64,000 nt of DNA, from positions 109,668-173,667 of the forward strand of contig JAKSDO010000011.1 of NCBI GenBank assembly GCA_022360055.1, read 5' to 3'. The notes under the pieces were generated by a model. It saw only the letters and a program-made list of their open reading frames with translations. It did no database searches and was not told where the DNA came from. Each line of letters begins with the position of its first letter. Within the stretch, counting starts at the first letter, position 1. Source of the stretch: Cytophagales bacterium (GTDB lineage: Bacteria > Bacteroidota > Bacteroidia > Cytophagales > Cyclobacteriaceae). Below are positions 29,626-39,109 of the stretch, in pieces. The position numbers were made by a program, and so were the translations under genes.

Positions 29626-30178
29626 ATTTGCTTATTTGGAAAAATAATTATCAGTAAATTACCTATGTACACCGATTTAACAAAATTTATAACTCATCAA
29701 TCCGAACATTCCGGAAAAGCTCGCAGCCTCAATCATGAACTTTCGATCGCGGACCAACAGGATGCGCCTTAAAAAAATGGTCTTTTGCCTCTTATAAATC
29801 CTTGTTATAGTTTGTCTTTCTTGGCTCTCGAGATATCATCCGAATTGTCTGCTTTGCGGGCAGAAGCTACTCAAGGTGCCGCCAGTAAGCACCCTGCCCG
29901 AATCGCCGAAAGTCTGACGCACGTTCCGATCCGCGTCATGACCTCCTCCCCCAATCATTCCGGTTGTATCCTGCATCCGAGAAAGGCATTGTTTAAGTGG
30001 AAACAAGCTCCGGATCATTCCTCCCAAAATCACCGGTGTAAATTTCACAAATTCCTTCCCGATGTTCTTTTCACTTCCGGGCATTCAATAAAAAAGGGGC
30101 AGTAATTAGCTCCCACCCCTCTTTCGCTTTCTATTGTTTATTAATTGGACTAGTAATCTAAGACAGATGATAGGTACC
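29626..30178. other. intergenic region
   Basis: No gene supported. An open frame at 29785-30105 has non-protein-like composition. The right end contains the terminator of the downstream minus-strand operon. Confidence 0.5.
30089..30121 (-). terminator. rho-independent terminator of the cytochrome/Gfo/ThuA operon
   Basis: Minus-strand stem AGGGG/CCCCT with a long loop followed by a run of T residues, about 60 bases past the stop of the ThuA-like gene. Confidence 0.65.
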
Positions 30179-31291
30179 TTACATTCTTAACCTCTGCAAT
30201 GCATAGGAAGCCGACTCCGACAGATCCTTATCATTAATTAGCTTCTCCAATGTCGAAATCGATTTTTCAGAACCCATCCAACTCAATTCTCTGCACATAT
30301 ATTTTTTACTATCTATTGTCGCATCTGACTCCAGAAACTGAAGTATCTTATCTTCGTACATCGCATAACTCTCAACTTTTCCGTCACAATTCCTGAGCCG
30401 TAACGAGAAATCCGTCAAATACTTTTTGCTCTTTCCCACCTTATAGGTCATGGACCTCTCAAGGATTTCATCCAGCTTGAGCGCTTCGTAATCGCCCCAG
30501 ATGTGGGTGCTCACCGAATTGGGAAAATCAATTGGTGCTTCCTGTGAAACCACACCGGTGGCTGCCCACTCTGCTCCTCGCTGCAGCATCGTTATGAACC
30601 CCACGCACTGAATCGGATCCCTCTTTTCGGTACTTGCCGCAGTACCCAGGGTTGAGTGAAATATTCGACCTTCCCCGAAATTAACCGTGAATAATACCGG
30701 TAAATGAGCGCCATTTCCTCCCTGGAGCGTATCTGCCCATGCGGTTGCCAACACATCGGCATTTCCGGTTAACGCTTCGGAGTTGAAGATCAAATAATCT
30801 TCGGTATGCATCCATTTTGACAGTAATCCTTCGGTAACGGGATGCTTCTCTTTAGTCCCAATCAATTGAAATTCAAACGATTCATCTGATCTGCTCAGGT
30901 TATCTCCCGTGGTTATTCCAACCAATTTGTTCAATTCCGCCCATTCGCCAAAAGCCATAGAGGACGCACCCAATATCACAACTCCACCTCCTCCATTTAC
31001 GTAGGATATGAATTTCGATTTTACTTCCTCAGACCAGGCCGCCCTGGAAAGATGAAGCACAAGCACGTCATATTTTGCGAAATCCGGTGTCTTTTCCTTA
31101 CTGATCTCAGCATCAAACAGGCCGGAGTTTTCCAATATGGTCTTCAAATCCTCTTTGATCGCATTTTCGGAATCAGAAATAATAAGCGCACTTAAGCTGG
31201 CAGGTTCTTTACACTGGTTGAATAAACCGAGCATGCCAACGACGACGATCAGCCAAATGGTCTTCGTCAATAATAATGTTAAGTTTCTCAT
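30179..31291 (-). CDS. ThuA-like domain lipoprotein
   Basis: A 370-residue lipoprotein (signal anchor then NQC lipobox, Cys at about residue 27). The region of about residues 30-240 is a ThuA-like, glutamine-amidotransferase-fold domain: ALIISDSE, YDVLVLHLSRAAW, YVNGGGGVVILGASS, HPVTEGL, FGEGRIFHSTLG. ThuA-type proteins act in conversion of 3-keto sugars in trehalose and related pathways. The C-terminal about 110 residues look like short helical repeats (KYMCRELSWMGSEKS). It is the last gene of a four-gene operon, 11 bases after a Tat-exported Gfo/Idh/MocA enzyme, which supports a periplasmic sugar role. Confidence 0.85.
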   Translation of the reverse strand: MRNLTLLLTKTIWLIVVVGMLGLFNQCKEPASLSALIISDSENAIKEDLKTILENSGLFDAEISKEKTPDFAKYDVLVLHLSRAAWSEEVKSKFISYVNGGGGVVILGASSMAFGEWAELNKLVGITTGDNLSRSDESFEFQLIGTKEKHPVTEGLLSKWMHTEDYLIFNSEALTGNADVLATAWADTLQGGNGAHLPVLFTVNFGEGRIFHSTLGTAASTEKRDPIQCVGFITMLQRGAEWAATGVVSQEAPIDFPNSVSTHIWGDYEALKLDEILERSMTYKVGKSKKYLTDFSLRLRNCDGKVESYAMYEDKILQFLESDATIDSKKYMCRELSWMGSEKSISTLEKLINDKDLSESASYALQRLRM

Positions 31292-31302
31292 GATTTAATC
31301 GT

Positions 31303-32610
31303 TTAAGCGTGCATATCTAATTTCCAGGGGGCTTTATACGGCCGTATTAGCATTCTATTTGCATAATCGCTGTTTGTTATGACCTCTTTTTCGGGATCCC
31401 ACGCCAGCTTCTTCCCGGTAAGCATGGCGATTTCACCAAGCAATCCAACGCTAATCGAACGGCAAGCTACCTCAGCCGGGGTAATTGTTTCTTCTCTTGA
31501 TTTTATGCAATCGAGAAAATTCTGCCAATGATCCGTACTCTTATAGAGTTTTGTTTCTTCCGGCCCAATTACCTCTTCCAATATTTTTGGATCGCTGGCA
31601 TTGATTCTGTCGCCCCGGTCAACATGCAACCATCCTTTATCCCCATACCAACAGGCCCCCATGCCATGAGGCAATCTCGCACTATTTGCGACGCGGAACG
31701 TAACCCCCGTCTTATACGTACATGTGAAATCATACTCTACGGGAACATCGAATATTCCTTCTCTTGGATAGATCCCTTCACCTTCAACGGAAATCGGACC
31801 GGTTCTATCATACCCCAGACCCCAATGAGCTATATCGATATGATGTCCGGCCCAGTCGGTCAACTGGCCTCCGGAATAATCCAATATCCATCTCCAATCC
31901 CAATGCGATATTCCGCGGTAAGGCACTGTTGGCGCCGGGCCTAACCACATATTCCAGTCCAACTCTTCCGGGACTTCCTGGACCGGCGGGGTACCGATAG
32001 GTTTTCTTCCGTTTGGCAATCCAACTTCGACGCGGTTGATTTTACCGATTCTGCCATTGATCACCAATTCTGCTCCCTTGTGAAAGTTTTCTACTGACCG
32101 TTGCCAGCTACCCGTTTGCCAGATTACTTTATTCTTTTCAACCGCTTGCACGATTGCCCTGGCCTCCCTGATCGAACGGGCCAATGGCTTTTCACCATAA
32201 ATATCGAGTCCTTTGTTGGCTGCCGCGATGGAAACAATTGCATGCCAGTGATCGGGTAATGCAAGAGTTACGGCATCGAGTTTTTCTTTTTCAAGAAATT
32301 CCCTGTAATCGGAATAGGTTCGGCAGTCTTTATTTTTATACCTGCCATTGACCATTAGTGCTGCTTTTCCTCTCCTGTTTCGATCAACATCGCATATAGC
32401 AACATACTGTACTTCCTCTTTTCCAAGAAAATTCCTGGTATTTCCGGACCCCATGGACCCCAGACCAATACCACCCATGACTATTCTATTGCTCGGAGCA
32501 ACAGCACCATTTTTCCCGAGAGCTGTCCCGGGGATAATGTAAGGCGCAGCTATCATGCCAAAAGCAGAGCCGGCTGCCTTTTTAATAAACTTCCTTCGGC
32601 TATCTTTCAT
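31303..32610 (-). CDS. Tat-exported Gfo/Idh/MocA family oxidoreductase (second copy)
   Basis: A 435-residue NAD(P)-type dehydrogenase fold with an N-terminal twin-arginine signal (RRKFIKKAAGSAFG). After the signal comes the Rossmann segment RIVMGGIGLGSMGSGN, then the conserved EKPLARSI and the second alpha/beta domain; a DWRWILDYSGGQLTDWAGHHIDIAHWGLG stretch is typical of this exported subgroup. Such enzymes usually carry a tightly bound nucleotide and act on glycosides. Located 30 bases after its paralogue and 11 before the ThuA gene. Confidence 0.92.
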   Translation of the reverse strand: MKDSRRKFIKKAAGSAFGMIAAPYIIPGTALGKNGAVAPSNRIVMGGIGLGSMGSGNTRNFLGKEEVQYVAICDVDRNRRGKAALMVNGRYKNKDCRTYSDYREFLEKEKLDAVTLALPDHWHAIVSIAAANKGLDIYGEKPLARSIREARAIVQAVEKNKVIWQTGSWQRSVENFHKGAELVINGRIGKINRVEVGLPNGRKPIGTPPVQEVPEELDWNMWLGPAPTVPYRGISHWDWRWILDYSGGQLTDWAGHHIDIAHWGLGYDRTGPISVEGEGIYPREGIFDVPVEYDFTCTYKTGVTFRVANSARLPHGMGACWYGDKGWLHVDRGDRINASDPKILEEVIGPEETKLYKSTDHWQNFLDCIKSREETITPAEVACRSISVGLLGEIAMLTGKKLAWDPEKEVITNSDYANRMLIRPYKAPWKLDMHA

Positions 32611-32640
32611 TATTTGGGTATGTTTTATTGTTGGCTATTA

Positions 32641-34002
32641 CTAAACTGCTGCACCTGGAACGGGAACTTCAAAACGCATATCAACATCACCGAGATGATA
32701 TTCTGTCGGCCCCAGACGCATATCCGATTTCATCATTTTCTCCCAGGTCACTTTTTTACCTGTATATGCCGCGGTACGGCCCATTATACCCGAAAGCGTA
32801 GAATGAGCACAAGCTTCAGCATCGCTTAAGTACCTGCCGGTTCTTATCGCCGTTACCAGATCCACATGTTCCTGAATGTACGGGGTCAATTTCACCCTGC
32901 CCGTAGATTCGCCCTTTTCATTTTTCGGATATTCGTATTCCCAAAGTACTTTTCCGTTGAAATCATAGATTTTATGAGGATTGATATCCGACAGATGAAT
33001 CATTCCTTTTGTTCCTACAATGACTTCCCCGATTCCATTTGCACATTCATCAATCTGACGGCACATGCTGTGCATACTGAATCCGTTGCCGTAAGTAAAA
33101 TCCACACTGAAATTATCGTATTGATCTCCGGTCTTTCGCCGCTGACGGCTGCCGAATCCGATCGCAAATTGAGGCGTTTTCCTGGCAAACCAGTTCACAA
33201 CATCAATGTTATGGACATGCTGCTCCACGATATGATCACCGCTGAGCCATGCAAAATTATTCCAGTTGCGCATCATATGCTCCATATCCGTCTGCCCCGC
33301 TTTTTTTTCATTGTACCAGACGTGGGCCTGATTCCAGTATGCTTTGGCAGCCAGGATCTGTCCTATTGCTCCATTGGCTACCTGGGCAAAAGAGGCTACA
33401 TAATCCCGCTGATGTCTGCGTTGAGTTCCGCAAACCACGTTTAAACCAAATGCCTCCGCTTTTTTAGCCGACGATAAAATCTTGCGGACGCCCACGGGAT
33501 CCACCGCGATTGGTTTTTCCATAAAAACGTGTTTCTTGGCCTTAACACTTGCCTCAAAGTGGTCCGGTCTGAAATGTGGCGGCGTGGCGAGCAATACAAC
33601 ATCAACGTCGCCGGAGTCAATCAGTTTCTGATAGGCCTCGAATCCGATATAGCATTTGTCATCGGAAATTTCAACTCCTTTTTCTGCCAGCTTGGTTCTG
33701 CAATCTTTGAGCTGATCTTCAAATACATCGGCCAGAGCAACGATCTCAAGGCCATTTCCGGAAGCCAAAAAGTTCAACGCCGCACCAGTTCCGCGGTTTC
33801 CGCACCCCACCAATCCGGCTTTTAACTTTTTGCCATCGGGGGCCTTATCCAGCATTTCAGGAAGCCCCAATTCTTCGTAAGATTTTTTGGATTCTCCGCA
33901 GGCGCTCAAAATGGTACCTGTGGCCAACGCTCCAACGGTCCCAGCTTTTACAGAAGAAGAAAGAAATCCTCTTCTGCTTACTCCTTTACTTGAATTTTCC
34001 AT
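32641..34002 (-). CDS. Tat-exported Gfo/Idh/MocA family oxidoreductase (first copy)
   Basis: A 453-residue member of the same family as the next gene. The N-terminus has SRRGFLSSSVKAG (twin arginine) followed by a cysteine in LSACGES, so it could also be a Tat lipoprotein. The Rossmann motif is GLVGCGNRGTGAA, followed by MEKPIAVDPVG and GTQRRHQRDY. It lies 19 bases after the cytochrome-FGE fusion gene. Two different exported Gfo enzymes suggest either two substrates or a forward and return reaction on a 3-keto sugar. Confidence 0.92.
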   Translation of the reverse strand: MENSSKGVSRRGFLSSSVKAGTVGALATGTILSACGESKKSYEELGLPEMLDKAPDGKKLKAGLVGCGNRGTGAALNFLASGNGLEIVALADVFEDQLKDCRTKLAEKGVEISDDKCYIGFEAYQKLIDSGDVDVVLLATPPHFRPDHFEASVKAKKHVFMEKPIAVDPVGVRKILSSAKKAEAFGLNVVCGTQRRHQRDYVASFAQVANGAIGQILAAKAYWNQAHVWYNEKKAGQTDMEHMMRNWNNFAWLSGDHIVEQHVHNIDVVNWFARKTPQFAIGFGSRQRRKTGDQYDNFSVDFTYGNGFSMHSMCRQIDECANGIGEVIVGTKGMIHLSDINPHKIYDFNGKVLWEYEYPKNEKGESTGRVKLTPYIQEHVDLVTAIRTGRYLSDAEACAHSTLSGIMGRTAAYTGKKVTWEKMMKSDMRLGPTEYHLGDVDMRFEVPVPGAAV

Positions 34003-34021
34003 TTCCTATATTTTTTGAAAT

Positions 34022-35551
34022 TTAATCGGTTTCGCAAACGACTCTGAATCCAACGTTCTTGGAATCTGAATACCACCAAATACTTTTGGGCATTTGAGGG
34101 TCCGTAACCAGCCAGGCATCGGTTTGCGTCTTGTCTCGATTTGCAGACCTCAATTCGATCGCATCACTGTCAAACGCGCCGCCTCGAATTACATATTCTG
34201 TCCCTTCGCTCGGCCCCGTCGGATCGGTAACCTCGTCTTGGTATTGGCTGTATGTATCTTCTGCATAATAATCAGCAGTAAACTCCCACACATTTCCGGA
34301 CATGTTTGTCAGTCCAAATGGATTCTCCTTTACAAAGGGCGGTTCCTGTGTCTTTAGCCCGGAATTTTGAGCGTAAACTGCATATTCTTCTATAATTTCC
34401 GTCTTTGCTCCAAAGATGGACTTCAAAAAACCATGGCTGGTATAATCCTTTGGCGATCCTTCGAAGAAATACGGTGAGTCTTTTCCTCCGCGGCAGGCAT
34501 ATTCCCACTCTGCTTCGGTCGGCAACCGGTACTTTTTCCCGGTTTTTAGAGAAAGCCATTCGCAATAGACCCGTGCGGCGTAATGACTCATCGTAATTGC
34601 CGGTCGGCTCCCTTTACCCCATCCCTGGTCCGGAGCGCCCCAGGGAGCTGTCGGGCCTGTGATCGCATCAACCCCTTCAAGTTCCTCCACAGCTTCCTCC
34701 TTCTTGTCGCTCGCGTGTCCCTGGCTATTTGTCTCAGCAAAAAATGCCAGAAATTCATCCCACGAAACTTCAGCTTTGCCCATCCAGAATTTTGAGATAT
34801 TCACCCTTACATTTGGCGACTCATTCGATCCTCTCATCGGTTCAGATTCGGGACTTCCTATCGTAAAGCTTCCTTCAGGAATTGCTACCATTTCAAATTC
34901 AACGCTTGTCTTCGGAATTCGCTCCGTATAATTGACAAATTCCGTTACTTCAGTGGCGCTTTCAAATATCTTTTTTGCCTCCGTTATCTCAACTCCAAAA
35001 CTTGTGTTATGTGCGTGGATATTATTCTCATCATAATGACCCACGGTTATATGGCAGTTGAGACAAGTAATGGTCTCTAAATTGTTTTGATAATGCAGAT
35101 GGGCATCACCGCCGTTATCAGACAAGGTAGAAGGGAATAAATTGCTATGGCATTTTTGGCAGCTATTCATATACGTAAAATCGATCGCTACTTCAGGGTC
35201 GGACTTTGCCTGCCAGTTTATTTTGTCGGTATCTTTAAACGTCATGGAATAGATATCTTTCGATCCATGCTTGATCTTGGCCCAGAGATGGCCTTCACCT
35301 TTTGGAGGGAGATGACATTCAACACAGTGCACTACTACTCCCGATCCATTATCATAATGTGTAGATAATTTCCAGGCACCATCAGATTCGGTATGTACAT
35401 GGCAAGACTGACAATACTCGTCGGATGCAGTGTATTCCATACCCACGTTCATCGCAGCGATCAGCAAGTAGCAAAGTATTGCTCCAAGAATGATGAATCT
35501 CCAATTTCTCTTTTTAGAGCCTTCCTTCTTTGAGCGTTTAAATAGTTTCAT
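34022..35551 (-). CDS. tetraheme NapC/NrfH-like cytochrome fused to an FGE-sulfatase-like domain
   Basis: A 509-residue fusion. Residues 17-36 form one membrane anchor, followed by four heme-binding CxxCH motifs at about 47-51 (CQSCH), 76-80 (CVECH), 131-135 (CQKCH) and 163-167 (CLNCH), the layout of membrane-anchored tetraheme quinol dehydrogenases. Residues about 215-509 are an FGE-sulfatase (SUMF1/NirV-like) domain: MVAIPEGSFTIGSP, RLPTEAEWEYACRGG, GLTNMSGNVWEF, YVIRGGAFDS, NVGFRV. The RGG segment lacks the paired catalytic cysteines of true formylglycine-generating enzymes, so it is likely a binding or scaffold domain. It heads an operon with two exported Gfo enzymes and a ThuA-like protein. 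Confidence 0.9.
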   Translation of the reverse strand: MKLFKRSKKEGSKKRNWRFIILGAILCYLLIAAMNVGMEYTASDEYCQSCHVHTESDGAWKLSTHYDNGSGVVVHCVECHLPPKGEGHLWAKIKHGSKDIYSMTFKDTDKINWQAKSDPEVAIDFTYMNSCQKCHSNLFPSTLSDNGGDAHLHYQNNLETITCLNCHITVGHYDENNIHAHNTSFGVEITEAKKIFESATEVTEFVNYTERIPKTSVEFEMVAIPEGSFTIGSPESEPMRGSNESPNVRVNISKFWMGKAEVSWDEFLAFFAETNSQGHASDKKEEAVEELEGVDAITGPTAPWGAPDQGWGKGSRPAITMSHYAARVYCEWLSLKTGKKYRLPTEAEWEYACRGGKDSPYFFEGSPKDYTSHGFLKSIFGAKTEIIEEYAVYAQNSGLKTQEPPFVKENPFGLTNMSGNVWEFTADYYAEDTYSQYQDEVTDPTGPSEGTEYVIRGGAFDSDAIELRSANRDKTQTDAWLVTDPQMPKSIWWYSDSKNVGFRVVCETD

Positions 35552-36106
35552 ATCGCTTCATAAATACTTGTTCCCAATCGGGTCCGAAAAATTGAGACTA
35601 CAATATACAAGCGATGGCTTATATTCGATTTATTTCATGCTTAGACCTGAATTAATTACGGGTTAATTGCGGGTTAAATAATATTATATCTAATTGATTT
35701 AAAGTCAATTAACAATTAAAAAAAACTCTGAAATCATTTTCAAGACCGGGTTAATTTATAATTAAAAAGGTCCATCCAAAACAACGACAGCTTCTGATCG
35801 AATCCGGTGTAAACAGGCAGCCTCCCGGTTACACGCCACAAACACACGCGCTTATCCAACGCAAGTTATGCTGCTCCGAATTCGCAAAAAGATATGCCGG
35901 AATGGAACGTTAGGTTCCCATTAAGATTTGTGGCCAAAAGAGAAGCAGCGGTTGTCCAATAACGCGGGGGTGCTAATTTTCGAATAAAGATCGTTTGGCA
36001 TACACCGGGGAAAACGCATATTATTCCGAATTAATAACCGAATAATTCCATGTGCCGAACGTGCTCGATAATAAAAGAACTTATTGGACAGCCTCAGGTC
36101 CAAAAT
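35552..36106. other. intergenic region upstream of the cytochrome-FGE operon
   Basis: About 555 bases, AT-rich near 35640-35770, with no supported gene. It should contain the operon promoter, but I see no perfect TAnnTTTG box. Confidence 0.4.
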
Positions 36107-38683
36107 CTAATGCCCAACCAAATTCACGATCTCATCAAAAGATTTCTGGTAGGATTGCCCGTAAAACTCTTCAAAGTTCCTCGAGAATGTCTCATGACAA
36201 TATTTGGCAAAATTGTAATTGTCTTGTGCAAGGAGGATTTTTACTTTAAGCTCAAAAGCTTTTTCGTTTACAGGATCGGAAATGTGAATCCTGTCAATAA
36301 TATTTAATATCAGATCCGCATTTTCCTGGTGATTCAATAGACCGATGTACTTCAACAACAGATCAATTACCCGATAATCCACATATCCCTTGATGTCATC
36401 CATCCATTCATAGCTTTCATTTTTCACAATTTGCCCATCTTTCACTATCCGGAAAAGTTGGTAATAATAATCAAGGCTGTTGAACTGTGGATTCTCCAGC
36501 AACTGAATACATTCAAAATAGTCACAGTATGCTTCCCCCGACAGTATTACCGTCCACCGGTCCCGTTGAAAAAGAATCTCGACGGTTTCCAACTGCTCAA
36601 GAATCAATCTTAGCTTTCTGATCGTAACGCCCCGGCTATTTTTGGCGCTTTTGTAATCTTGCTCGGGCCAAACAATTTCGGTTAATTCCTCGGTGGTGAT
36701 TCCGTTTCTGGATTTGGTCGAGTGTAAAAGTATCACCAGAAACAATGATTTTATCTTTGGAGTAAACTCATGAGTAATGTCAAACCCATCCCTGTTGAGG
36801 ACTTTAAATGCTCCAAAAAGCTTGATGAGATTATCGTTCTTCTGGAAGCCGCCGCCTGAATATTTAAGATCGGAAGACACAACTTCCCCGGATCTCATAC
36901 CCTGGGGTTCGGACTTTCCTCCGATTTTTCGAATGAGCAATACAACTGCGATCATCACTAAAAGAAAGACGGCACCTGCTGCAATCAATAACCTCCGGTT
37001 TGTAAAATAGGATCGCCTTGGATAAACCTCCACAACATCCATGGCAAGATTAAATATTTCCTGCGCGCCCAAAGGCCTGTCCCATATAGCCACATCATCC
37101 ATGTCGCCATTAAAAAATGCCTTCCATCCAAACGAGGCATTGCCAATAATAATATCCTCCTTGCCCTGATACGGAGGATGCCCCAAGGATTTATTATCCA
37201 GTTTTCCGTTTACATATATAGCCTGCTCCCCATTCAACTTATTGTATCTGGCCACAATGTGGTACCAAATGCCTTCTTCCAGTTTTACATTTCCCTGAAC
37301 ATCATTGGCATAGAACCCAAAGTAGGGTTTACTTTCACGTATTGTAAAATGAATACCTTCCTGGTAAGATTTGACCGTGGTGCCCAATATGGAATTATCG
37401 ATGTTTTCATTCTTTCTTAATTTTACCCACGCACTTATGGTGAAATCATGATTCCTCAAGCTTAGTTTTTCCGCTTTGGGGAGTACGATATAGCCGTTGC
37501 CCTCAAACCGGGCGATACTTCCTCTGGTGCGGTCATTCGTAAAGGATACCCGCGCCGGTTTCCCGTGATTCTTATTGAGGCTTTCATCGCTGGCTTCTTT
37601 ATCGAATGGAAAAAATGCGATTAATCCATGGGTGATCTCCTGTGGGCTGGCAACAAAATTTTGAACAATCGAAGTCGTTGGTTCATCATAAAAAGCTGTT
37701 TCTGGAGTAAACCGGAACCCGGGTGCGCTTGGCTTCAAAAAAATTCGATCTCCGGGCACGATCGGAAAATTATATTTCCCGCTTGTCTGACAATTTTCTC
37801 TTCCGTCCCATCCGATATAATCCAGCACCTCCATATTGTAAGTCAATCTGCCTTTAATGGTATTGAAACTTCTCAGGCTATTTACTATAGTCTGCATCCG
37901 GGCATTGTACTGGTCCAGGAAGATAAAGTTGGGTGCTTTCCCTGTATTTCTCCAAATCGACAAACAATGATTGAGCAGATAATGGTTTGTATTTTGATCA
38001 ATAATGTACACCGGATTTTTCTCAATTCGATTCGAAGGAATATTAAAGTCATTGATCATTAAAAGATCACTTTTAGGATCCCCTTTTAGAAATTCCCCCA
38101 GAAAATTGGGCGCCTCAAACAAGGAAAAATACGGTTCAACAGTATAATCCCGTACGTGGTGCAACCAATCGGGCTGGTTAAAGATAGATTCCATGGAAAA
38201 CAGGACGATTCGTTTCCCGGCCCGCACCATCTCATTGACGGTAGGCCAGTCCATGTTTAGAGGCTGTTTATGAAAGTACCGGATCAGGTCTTTTTCGCGA
38301 AAAACCTTTCGAAGCGTATCGACGGGCAGGTCAAGATCCAGGAAAAAGGTCAGTATTTTATTTGGATGATCATCTAAATGATTATTGACCCGATCCATCA
38401 CGACCTCAAAATCCTCAAGCCGGCCATTGGGCAATTTATAGAGTAATCTGGAATTGTCAGGGTCCCAAAGAAGATGGAACCTGAATCCCCCGACATTTTG
38501 TTTCAGTAAATGTTCAAAAGACCGCAATTCGTTTCTCTGCGAATTTATATCAGAAAGATTGCAGACGATTTGAATGGTTTGGTCATATGTCAATGTTTTG
38601 TCTTCAATTTGAGCATAGATGTGCTGACCGCGCAGCACAAGCGCAAAAACCAGGAGCAATCGGCACAAACGAAAACAAGTCAT
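36107..38683 (-). CDS. transmembrane one-component regulator: PI-PLC-like, LamG, TM, SARP/BTAD-like domains
   Basis: An 858-residue protein. Residues 1-24 are a signal peptide. Residues about 30-315 resemble a PI-PLC X-type TIM barrel (GGFRFHLLWD, HPNKILTFFLDLDLP, WPTVNEMVRAGKRIVLFSME), but the usual catalytic histidine near the start is not seen (CNLSD instead), so it may bind rather than cleave. Residues about 350-548 form a LamG/concanavalin-like domain (ISAWVKL, IWYHIVARYN, IYVNGKL, MDDVAIWDRPL). One membrane helix lies at 564-586. Residues about 615-715 look like the winged helix of SARP/OmpR-type regulators (LFLVILLHSTKS, LTEIVWPEQ, IRKLRLIL), followed by a helical BTAD-like part. It probably senses an extracellular ligand and binds DNA directly. 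It lies upstream of, and on the same strand as, the cytochrome-FGE operon. Confidence 0.82.
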   Translation of the reverse strand: MTCFRLCRLLLVFALVLRGQHIYAQIEDKTLTYDQTIQIVCNLSDINSQRNELRSFEHLLKQNVGGFRFHLLWDPDNSRLLYKLPNGRLEDFEVVMDRVNNHLDDHPNKILTFFLDLDLPVDTLRKVFREKDLIRYFHKQPLNMDWPTVNEMVRAGKRIVLFSMESIFNQPDWLHHVRDYTVEPYFSLFEAPNFLGEFLKGDPKSDLLMINDFNIPSNRIEKNPVYIIDQNTNHYLLNHCLSIWRNTGKAPNFIFLDQYNARMQTIVNSLRSFNTIKGRLTYNMEVLDYIGWDGRENCQTSGKYNFPIVPGDRIFLKPSAPGFRFTPETAFYDEPTTSIVQNFVASPQEITHGLIAFFPFDKEASDESLNKNHGKPARVSFTNDRTRGSIARFEGNGYIVLPKAEKLSLRNHDFTISAWVKLRKNENIDNSILGTTVKSYQEGIHFTIRESKPYFGFYANDVQGNVKLEEGIWYHIVARYNKLNGEQAIYVNGKLDNKSLGHPPYQGKEDIIIGNASFGWKAFFNGDMDDVAIWDRPLGAQEIFNLAMDVVEVYPRRSYFTNRRLLIAAGAVFLLVMIAVVLLIRKIGGKSEPQGMRSGEVVSSDLKYSGGGFQKNDNLIKLFGAFKVLNRDGFDITHEFTPKIKSLFLVILLHSTKSRNGITTEELTEIVWPEQDYKSAKNSRGVTIRKLRLILEQLETVEILFQRDRWTVILSGEAYCDYFECIQLLENPQFNSLDYYYQLFRIVKDGQIVKNESYEWMDDIKGYVDYRVIDLLLKYIGLLNHQENADLILNIIDRIHISDPVNEKAFELKVKILLAQDNYNFAKYCHETFSRNFEEFYGQSYQKSFDEIVNLVGH

Positions 38684-39109
38684 AACAGAGACATGGAAGA
38701 ATCTTTTCTCTTGAAATTTAATCTGCCAATAAAGATAGTTGATTATTGATTTTTAGACTTCAAAAAGATTCACTCAATTTAAATTAAAATCTCAAAACAT
38801 CATCCGATTTATGGAATACGGTCACGATTTTGAATATAAGTTTTTTATAAGTCATATTTCACAAGTTTCTAAAAAACGATATTAATTGCTCCGGTTATGA
38901 CCAAGATCATTTATTATATGCGTTTTTTTATCATTATTTGTTGTAGTGGACCAATCCATTCCGGAATACCAAAATTATGTGAGCGTCGCGATTATTCGCA
39001 ATTCTGTATATCATTGGTCGCTTTATTATTAAAATTATTGCGTGAATCGATTTAAAGATATCTTAACTTTGTCTAAACTGTATGAAGCTTAAGAAATTAA
39101 ATTGAAAGG
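38684..39109. other. divergent intergenic region
   Basis: AT-rich DNA between the membrane regulator and the heme operon. A TAAAGATA near-match to the reversed -7 box at 38730-38737, with CAA 23 bases beyond, may serve the regulator. A good promoter for the plus strand is listed separately. Confidence 0.4.
39038..39071 (+). promoter_or_regulatory. promoter of the hemX-hemA-hemN operon
   Basis: TTG (39038-39040), 23 bases, then TAACTTTG (39064-39071), a perfect TAnnTTTG. It ends 38 bases before the first gene of the operon. Confidence 0.55.

Noticed and set aside
29785..30105. 106-residue plus-strand open frame between operons
   Set aside because: Composition rich in Ser, His and Pro, overlapping the terminator of the opposite operon; no start signal.
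34022..34900. Active formylglycine-generating enzyme
   Set aside because: The C-terminal RGG segment lacks the pair of catalytic cysteines and no sulfatase gene is nearby.
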